A stretch of DNA of 10,185 bases from Endomicrobium sp. (GTDB lineage Bacteria; Elusimicrobiota; Endomicrobiia; Endomicrobiales; Endomicrobiaceae): assembly GCA_031277075.1 (NCBI GenBank), contig JAISLV010000013.1:1-10185 (forward strand). The letters are read 5' to 3'. The notes beneath the pieces are model-generated. The model saw nothing but the letters and a program-made list of their open reading frames with translations. It did no database searches and had not been told where the DNA came from. The position numbers and the translations under genes were made by a program. Positions 5,994 through 10,185 of this stretch are shown one piece after another. Position 1 is the first letter of the stretch; each line of letters begins with the position of its first letter.

Positions 5994-6959
5994 TCAAAAT
6001 TCTGTTTTCCGCGCTTCTTTTTGCGCTTTAAACCAAGTGTTTTGGCGTTTGGCGTAGCGGCGCGTATCTTTTGAAAAATTCTCGCATAAAGTTTCTTTTG
6101 AAATTTTTCCGTTTAAAAATTTTATTACGTCTCTGTAGCCTATGCCGCTTAGAGCGGGGCAATTTTCGTCAAAACCCATATTTAAAACTTTTTGAGTCTC
6201 TTCTATCATGCCGCTTTCAAGCATTTTTTTGCAGCGTTCGTTTATTTTAGCGTATAAAATTTTGTTTTCAACGCAAAGCGTATAATGAATAAAATCATAT
6301 CTTGCGTTTTTTTGCGTGAAATGTTCGCCCATTGTTTTGCCCGACAATATATTTACTTCCAAAGCGCGCAGCAGCCTTTGAGGGTTTTTTTGATTTTTTT
6401 CCGCCGATCCTTTGTCTAGTTTAAGAAGCAGATTGTAAAGCTCGCTTTGAGTTTTTTTAGAAAGTTCTTTTCTTAACTTTTCATCTGCGGCGGGCATTTT
6501 GTCAAGCCCGTAAAGCAGCGCTTTAACGTATAAACCCGTTCCGCCGACTATGACGGGCAATTTCCCTCTGCTTGAAATTTCTGCGATTTTCGCATCGGCG
6601 TCTTCCGCAAAGTCCGCCGCGCTGTATGTTTGACTGGGTTCTATAAGGTCGGTTAAATATTGAGGAACGCCGCCTATAAGACGAAACGCGCGATTAATTT
6701 TACGTAAAGCGCGCCCATCATTGCCGTCCGTCTCTATAAGTCTTCCCATTTCATCGCTGCGGCTATACTGTCTTGGCGCAGCTTTTTCATTTGAACTATG
6801 GATTAAAACCCCTTCCTTATTTGTCCCAATGTCTAAATATTTATAAATTTGGCGAGAATCGGCGGATATTATTTCTCCGTTATGCAAACGGCAAAATTCA
6901 ACGGCTTTCGCCGTTTTTCCGCTTGCCGTCGCGCCTGAAATTACGATTATTTTTTTCAT
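5994..6959 (-). CDS. miaA: tRNA dimethylallyltransferase MiaA (321 aa) with an internal insertion
   Basis: MiaA transfers the dimethylallyl group of DMAPP to N6 of A37 in tRNAs that read codons starting with U, giving i6A. The P-loop GATASGKT is at 9-16, followed by D34-SRQ-Y39 and LDIGT (42-46), as in all MiaA proteins. YSAADF (112-117) and GGTGLY (139-144) are also present, and the C-terminus ends with the IGYRD and TRRYAKRQNTWF motifs. Between GT46 and the PQYL motif at 99-102 there are about 52 residues, where E. coli MiaA has only about a dozen. That makes an extra charged stretch of roughly 40 residues (about 48-94). The ATG at 6959 is chosen because it opens directly into the P-loop strand. 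A longer frame begins with TTG at 7025. Neither start has a Shine-Dalgarno site. Confidence 0.96.
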   Translation of the reverse strand: MKKIIVISGATASGKTAKAVEFCRLHNGEIISADSRQIYKYLDIGTNKEGVLIHSSNEKAAPRQYSRSDEMGRLIETDGNDGRALRKINRAFRLIGGVPQYLTDLIEPSQTYSAADFAEDADAKIAEISSRGKLPVIVGGTGLYVKALLYGLDKMPAADEKLRKELSKKTQSELYNLLLKLDKGSAEKNQKNPQRLLRALEVNILSGKTMGEHFTQKNARYDFIHYTLCVENKILYAKINERCKKMLESGMIEETQKVLNMGFDENCPALSGIGYRDVIKFLNGKISKETLCENFSKDTRRYAKRQNTWFKAQKEARKTEF

Positions 6960-7148
6960 TTGTAAATTATTTAAATATATTTTTAATTTTTCCAAACAGA
7001 CAGATTTCCGATTACAAATTTCCAAAATGACGCGCTTGGATTACAAAGACAACAGCAGCGAAAAAAGTATCAATGACAAAAAATTACAATATACGCTTAC
7101 GCCATTTTTACCCGTTCTACGCTTATTACAAACAAAACTGCGCAATAT
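6960..7148. other. Gene-free region upstream of miaA
   Basis: This AT-rich gap should hold the miaA promoter, because a terminator closes the preceding unit. I see no convincing -35/-10 pair. A 9-bp direct repeat, GATTACAAA on the plus strand, occurs at 7010-7018 and 7039-7047, spaced 29 bp. Open frames across the gap (GTG at 7256 minus, ATG at 7027 plus) have no ribosome binding site and run through the terminator or antisense to tsaB. Confidence 0.5.
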
Positions 7149-7181
7149 AAAAAACCAAGCTGTCATGCCGCTTGGCTTTTT
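7149..7181 (-). terminator. Rho-independent terminator after tsaB, potentially bidirectional
   Basis: CCAAGC (7155-7160) and GCTTGG (7170-7175) form a 6-bp stem with a 9-nt loop. A seventh G-U pair can form in the minus-strand RNA. On the minus strand the hairpin is followed by six Us (7154-7149), about 48 nt after the tsaB stop. The plus strand also has five Ts (7177-7181), so the element could stop transcription both ways. Confidence 0.8.
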
Positions 7182-7228
7182 GCATATAAAAGCGGTCAAT
7201 TCATCAGTCCCCTTAACCGCCGTATCCT

Positions 7229-7882
7229 CTATACGTCCGTTTTTTCTTCCGCCCACGAACGTCTTATGTATAAAGGCTGTATTTTTGAATATTCTTCGTT
7301 TTTTGCATACCGCGCCATTTCGCCTAAAACGGCGGCGGTCGGAAAGTTAAAAGCGAACGGAAGACAAACGCTTGTTTTGCCGAGAGCTTTTTCTAATTTT
7401 TCTCTATAGACCTCAGCCGCGCTGCCTATAACTATAATTTTATTTTTGTATTTTTTATTTTCATTTATAAAATCGTCAATGCCTTTTATTATTATCCCGT
7501 TTTTGCTTTTAACGTAAATTTCGTTTCTCAAAGCGTCTATAGCGGCGGACAATTTAAAGCCTTTTAAATTGACGAAAGCGCCTTCTAGCAGGCTTAAAGA
7601 ATCTATAGCCGCGACGGGCTTATTTAAAGTTTGAGCCATAGTTTTAACGGCGGTCATCGCTACCCTTATGCCCGTAAAACTTCCGGGTCCGGCAGACACG
7701 GCGAATTTGTCTATGTTTTGATAAGAATTCCCCGTATCTTTTAAAATTTTTTCTATCGCTGGAATTAACATTTCCGAATGAATATGCCCGCAATCGTAAG
7801 CGAAATACGCCGAAGTTTTGCCATCTTCGTTTAACGCCGCGCTAAACAATTTGCTTGAAGTTTCCACAGCCAAAATTTTCAT
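7229..7882 (-). CDS. tsaB: tRNA threonylcarbamoyladenosine biosynthesis protein TsaB (217 aa)
   Basis: TsaB is the scaffold partner of TsaD in the complex that attaches the threonylcarbamoyl group to A37 of ANN-decoding tRNAs (t6A). The N-terminus MKILAVETSS is the ASKHA-fold start of the family. GPGSFTGIR at 65-73 is its most conserved motif, and the C-terminal QPLYIRRSWA is typical. The length is close to that of the E. coli protein. The start ATG at 7882 shares bases with the tsaE stop (ATGA), which indicates translational coupling. A longer frame from 7945 lies inside tsaE and is rejected. tsaD and tsaC are not in this window and must be elsewhere. A terminator follows 48 nt after the stop. 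Confidence 0.96.
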   Translation of the reverse strand: MKILAVETSSKLFSAALNEDGKTSAYFAYDCGHIHSEMLIPAIEKILKDTGNSYQNIDKFAVSAGPGSFTGIRVAMTAVKTMAQTLNKPVAAIDSLSLLEGAFVNLKGFKLSAAIDALRNEIYVKSKNGIIIKGIDDFINENKKYKNKIIVIGSAAEVYREKLEKALGKTSVCLPFAFNFPTAAVLGEMARYAKNEEYSKIQPLYIRRSWAEEKTDV

Positions 7883-8352
7883 TTTATTTTCTCTATTGTG
7901 ATTTTTCTTTTTCCGCCGTCTAGGGTTTGAAATTCTATATTCCAATTGTTGTCGTTTTTGCCTGCGGTCAGACGGTCAGCCCATTCTATAAGCGAAATAT
8001 TTCCGCCGTAGAGATATTCTTCTATCCCCAAATCCCAAACGCTTGCGGGAGAAAGCCTGTATAAATCCAAATGAAAGAGCTTTTCCGCGCCGTTTGAACC
8101 TTTATACTCGTTAGCCAGCATAAAACTTGAACTTCGCGCAAAACCTTTATTGCCAAACGCCTTCGACACGCCTTGCGTAAAAGTGGTTTTTCCGCTGCCC
8201 AAATCGCCTTTTAAAAAAACTATGTCGCCTTTTTTTAATAAAGCGGCAAAACAAACTCCAAGCGCGGTCGTCTCTTTTGGCGATTTAGTTATAAAAATAT
8301 TTTTTTTAGAAATGCTTAAATCCTGCGTAGACGGTTTTTTGTTCTTTGCCAT
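7879..8352 (-). CDS. tsaE: tRNA threonylcarbamoyladenosine biosynthesis ATPase TsaE (157 aa)
   Basis: TsaE is the small P-loop ATPase that drives turnover of the TsaB-TsaD complex in t6A synthesis. The P-loop GDLGSGKT is at 49-56, followed by the FMLANEY, LFHLDLYRL, DLGIEEYL and SLIEWADRL blocks in family order. The segment usually written SPTF reads SSSF here. The ATG at 8352 gives an N-terminus about 15 residues longer than minimal members, and it overlaps the end of thiL by 47 nt. No other ATG occurs before the P-loop strand, so this start is the best available, although the Shine-Dalgarno match (AAGG, far upstream) is poor. The stop overlaps the tsaB start. The three genes form one operon. 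Confidence 0.95.
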   Translation of the reverse strand: MAKNKKPSTQDLSISKKNIFITKSPKETTALGVCFAALLKKGDIVFLKGDLGSGKTTFTQGVSKAFGNKGFARSSSFMLANEYKGSNGAEKLFHLDLYRLSPASVWDLGIEEYLYGGNISLIEWADRLTAGKNDNNWNIEFQTLDGGKRKITIEKIK

Positions 8353-9292
8353 TATAGAAATATCTTACCTTATTTGAATTTGTTATTTTTCCGATATAGG
8401 AAATTTGCGGAAGCAGTTTTTTTAATTTTTGCGCGGAGTTTTGCGGCGCCGTAAAAACCAATTCGTAATCTTCGGCTCCAAAAAGCGCAAATTCCGTCTG
8501 TTTTTTGACGTCGGGGAATACGTTTTTCAGCTGTTTTGAAACCGAAATTTTTTCCAAATCAACGCGCGCGCCTTTTGACAAAAGCGCTATTGAAATAAAA
8601 AGCCCGTCGGATGCGTCCGTCATAGAACTTGCGAATTTTGAAATTTCAAAAGCCTCTTTCAAGCGCGCTTGCGGCTTGTTTTGTTTTGCGATTAAATACA
8701 GTTCGTCTTTTGAGTATTTGCGTTTTATTCCGTATTTGTAAAGCAGCGCGACGCCCGCGCCCGCGCCGCCGAAAGTATTTGTAATTCCAATCAAGTCGCC
8801 GTCTTTTGCGCCGCTCCTTTTAATAATTTTTCCGAAACTTTCGCCAATAATAGTCGCGGAAATTATTATTTTGTCGGACTTAACCGTGTCGCCGCCCGCA
8901 ATTTGCGCGCCGTATTTTTTACAAGCGTCTTTAACTCCCGTATAAAATTGTTTTATATAATTTAGAGGCGTATCGGGCGGCGCGCCAAAACCGATAAAAA
9001 CGTATTTGGGTCTGACTGCCCCCATAGAAGCGATATCGCTGACGTTTACCTCTACGGTTTTTCTTCCCAAGTCCGCAGGCGTTGTCCATTCTTTTTTAAA
9101 ATGAACGTCTTCGCAAAGCAAATCTTTTGTAACGCAAAGTTCCCTTGACGTTAAAGATTTTGCGCCGTTTCTAAAACAAAAACAATCGTCGCCTATTCCC
9201 ACAGTTATATTTTTATCGTCTGCGGCGCTCGCAAAATCTTTTTTTATAGTTTCTATAAATCCGAACTCGCCTATGTTTTTTAAAGTTTTCAT
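8306..9292 (-). CDS. thiL: Thiamine-monophosphate kinase ThiL (328 aa)
   Basis: ThiL phosphorylates thiamine monophosphate with ATP to give thiamine diphosphate, the active cofactor. Family motifs occur in order: GIGDD (32-36), a TKDLL...VHF block with D57 and H64 (usually TTDxLVEGVHF), LGRKTVEVNVSDIASMG, AGGDTVKSDKIIIS, TDASDGL and GAEDYELVFT. The length is normal. The ATG at 9292 has no Shine-Dalgarno site, and a perfect TATAAT lies 11 nt upstream, so the mRNA may be almost leaderless. It heads the thiL-tsaE-tsaB operon, although no other thiamine gene is present in the window. Its function has no direct link to t6A, so the grouping may simply be conserved gene order. Confidence 0.97.
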   Translation of the reverse strand: MKTLKNIGEFGFIETIKKDFASAADDKNITVGIGDDCFCFRNGAKSLTSRELCVTKDLLCEDVHFKKEWTTPADLGRKTVEVNVSDIASMGAVRPKYVFIGFGAPPDTPLNYIKQFYTGVKDACKKYGAQIAGGDTVKSDKIIISATIIGESFGKIIKRSGAKDGDLIGITNTFGGAGAGVALLYKYGIKRKYSKDELYLIAKQNKPQARLKEAFEISKFASSMTDASDGLFISIALLSKGARVDLEKISVSKQLKNVFPDVKKQTEFALFGAEDYELVFTAPQNSAQKLKKLLPQISYIGKITNSNKVRYFYNGKEQKTVYAGFKHF

Positions 9293-9303
9293 AAAGTATA
9301 AAA

Positions 9304-9333
9304 ATTATACTATTTTTTTGATATAATAGTGAA
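9304..9333 (-). promoter_or_regulatory. Promoter of the thiL-tsaE-tsaB operon
   Basis: On the minus strand TTCACT (9333-9328, 4 of 6 matches to TTGACA) is followed after 18 nt by a perfect TATAAT (9309-9304). The expected start of transcription near 9297 leaves a leader of only about 5 nt before the thiL ATG. It overlaps the divergent plus-strand promoter. Confidence 0.55.
9317..9327 (+). promoter_or_regulatory. Extended -10 promoter of the prohibitin-family gene
   Basis: TTTGATATAAT contains a perfect TATAAT with the TGn extension and is identical to the core before the beta-barrel gene. No -35 hexamer is evident. Transcription is expected to start near 9334. The box lies inside the spacer of the divergent thiL promoter, so the two polymerase sites cannot be occupied together. 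Confidence 0.6.
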
Positions 9334-9340
9334 AATCTTT

Positions 9341-9433
9341 ATGAAAAAACATTTATGGACGCGCGCCAAAAACAGGCTGCATAGAAAGACAAATATTGCG
9401 ACGGCTTTGCGCCTTGCGTCCGCAGACAATTAA
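9341..9433 (+). CDS. Possible 30-residue upstream ORF (leader peptide)
   Basis: The first ATG after the predicted start site opens a 30-codon frame (MKKHLWTRAKNRLHRKTNIA and ten more residues). It ends with TAA 14 nt before the start of the prohibitin-family gene and just before its Shine-Dalgarno site. The peptide is basic, and I recognise no family. It has no clear ribosome binding site and would be nearly leaderless. The DNA also folds: GGACGC (9357-9362) pairs with GCGTCC (9416-9421), and GCGC (9363-9366) pairs with GCGC (9409-9412). It may be just a structured untranslated leader. Confidence 0.25.
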   Translation: MKKHLWTRAKNRLHRKTNIATALRLASADN

Positions 9434-9437
9434 TTTC

Positions 9438-9442
9438 GGAGG
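9438..9442 (+). promoter_or_regulatory. Shine-Dalgarno site of the prohibitin-family gene
   Basis: GGAGG stands five A residues before the ATG at 9448. This fixes the start and shows that the gene is translated independently of the small upstream frame. Confidence 0.85.
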
Positions 9443-9447
9443 AAAAA

Positions 9448-10185
9448 ATGGGAGTCTACGTAGAACCTAACCGCAGTTTCGACTCAAACGAAACAAAAAA
9501 AATAATAAAGACCGTATCGCTTGTCGTAATTTTTTTGTTTTTGGCAACTTTGGTTTTTGGAAGTTTTTTTACAGTTCAGGTGGGGTTTGTCGGCGTAAGA
9601 ATTAACATTATTACGGGACAAACGGAATCTTTTTCAAGAGGAACTTATTTAAAAATTCCCATAATTCATAAAGTAGTAAATTACGACGTAAGAACGCAAA
9701 GACAGGAATTTACCGCTACTTCGGCTTCTAAAGATTTGCAGGCTGTGCATGCCGTGATAGTTATAAATTTCAGACCCGATTACAGCAAAGTGAACGAACT
9801 CCATTCAAATATCGGAAGCGATTATCAATGGAAAGTTATAGACCCTGCGGTTCAAGAAGCGGCTAAAGCCGCGATTTCTAAGCTGCCCGTTGAAATGGTA
9901 GTCGTAGAACGCGAAAATTTAAGAGCGGCGATTGAACAAAGGCTTTCAGAAAAACTTGCCTCATACAATATAATAGTTGAAAACGTAAACATCACAAATA
10001 TTGATTTTTCTTCGGAATTTAACAGAGTGGTTGAAGAAAAACAAATTGAAGAGCAAAAAGTAAAAAAGGCGGAATATCAAAAACTGCAAGCCGAAGAAGA
10101 AAAGAAAAGAGCGATTTTGCTTGCCGAAGCCGAAGCCGCAAAACAACAGCTTTTAAAACAATCTACAAATAAAGAAGTTATAAGC
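9448..10185 (+). CDS. Prohibitin-family / SPFH-domain membrane protein, N-terminal 246 residues, cut by window edge
   Basis: The protein has a short polar N-terminus, one membrane helix (about residues 19-43), and then an SPFH/band-7 domain. Hallmarks are VQVGFVGVRINIITGQ (about 43-58), the GTYLKIPIIHKVVNYDVRTQ strand pair, and EKLASYNIIVENVNITNIDF at the end of the domain. A charged coiled-coil region rich in Glu, Lys and Ala follows (VVEEKQIEEQKVKKAEYQKL onward), as in prohibitins and HflK/HflC. Such proteins form large membrane ring assemblies, often around FtsH-type proteases. Topology and partners here are inferred from the family. The frame remains open at the right edge, so the C-terminus is missing. 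It is transcribed divergently from thiL and starts after a strong ribosome binding site. Confidence 0.93.
   Translation, partial: MGVYVEPNRSFDSNETKKIIKTVSLVVIFLFLATLVFGSFFTVQVGFVGVRINIITGQTESFSRGTYLKIPIIHKVVNYDVRTQRQEFTATSASKDLQAVHAVIVINFRPDYSKVNELHSNIGSDYQWKVIDPAVQEAAKAAISKLPVEMVVVERENLRAAIEQRLSEKLASYNIIVENVNITNIDFSSEFNRVVEEKQIEEQKVKKAEYQKLQAEEEKKRAILLAEAEAAKQQLLKQSTNKEVIS

Noticed and set aside
6960..7025. 22-residue N-terminal extension of MiaA from a TTG
   Set aside because: MiaA proteins normally start just before the P-loop strand, as the ATG at 6959 does. Not fully excluded, since neither start has a Shine-Dalgarno site.
7041..7256. 71-codon minus-strand frame from a GTG, with a hydrophobic C-terminus
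   Set aside because: It overlaps the end of tsaB, has no ribosome binding site, and runs straight through the rho-independent terminator at 7149-7181.
7027..7350. 107-codon plus-strand frame
   Set aside because: It crosses the terminator and lies antisense to tsaB, with no ribosome binding site and no recognisable motif.
1..10185. A defence island, toxin-antitoxin pair, biosynthetic cluster, prophage or other unusual multi-gene system
   Set aside because: Every gene of substance belongs to a known housekeeping or envelope family (DUF4230 is known but uncharacterised). There is no transposase, integrase, CRISPR array or unrecognised gene cluster.

Overview
The window reads as a chromosomal housekeeping segment of a diderm bacterium with an AT-rich genome. 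A secreted outer-membrane-type beta-barrel protein points to a Gram-negative envelope, Ala is often GCG although the DNA is AT-rich, and Shine-Dalgarno sites are strong at some genes and absent at others. Gene content, codon style and the short UvrC would fit an Elusimicrobiota (Endomicrobia)-type lineage. That placement is inference and cannot be proved from this sequence.

Layout. Nine genes lie on the minus strand, and one partial gene lies on the plus strand at the right end. Reading the minus strand in its direction of transcription (right to left): thiL (thiamine-monophosphate kinase) overlaps tsaE by 47 nt, and tsaE overlaps tsaB by an ATGA junction. This unit ends at a hairpin/U-tract terminator (7149-7181). 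miaA follows after a 269-bp gap. An extended -10 promoter and a foldable leader then precede an outer-membrane beta-barrel gene. Next come murJ (lipid II flippase), a compact ABC-F ATPase of antibiotic-resistance-like architecture, a 269-bp gap holding a strongly folded element, a DUF4230 membrane-anchored protein, and uvrC, which runs off the left edge. On the plus strand a prohibitin-family (SPFH/HflK-C-like) gene starts from a promoter that overlaps the thiL promoter and runs off the right edge.

How the genes fit together. TsaB and TsaE (t6A at tRNA position 37) and MiaA (i6A at position 37) are consecutive genes serving anticodon-loop modification. MurJ, the beta-barrel protein, DUF4230 and the SPFH protein are envelope functions. 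UvrC is nucleotide excision repair, and the ABC-F protein probably acts on the ribosome.

I see no mobile element genes, CRISPR array, tRNA or rRNA, and no obvious novel multi-gene system. The most interesting signals are small: a 125-bp inverted-repeat-bounded folded element at 1764-1888, two mutually exclusive folds in the leader of the beta-barrel gene, an 8-bp five-copy tandem repeat, a UvrC that lacks about 90-110 central residues, a MiaA with an insertion of about 40 residues, and an 11-nt promoter core shared by two envelope genes. No gene-free stretch exceeds 300 bp.
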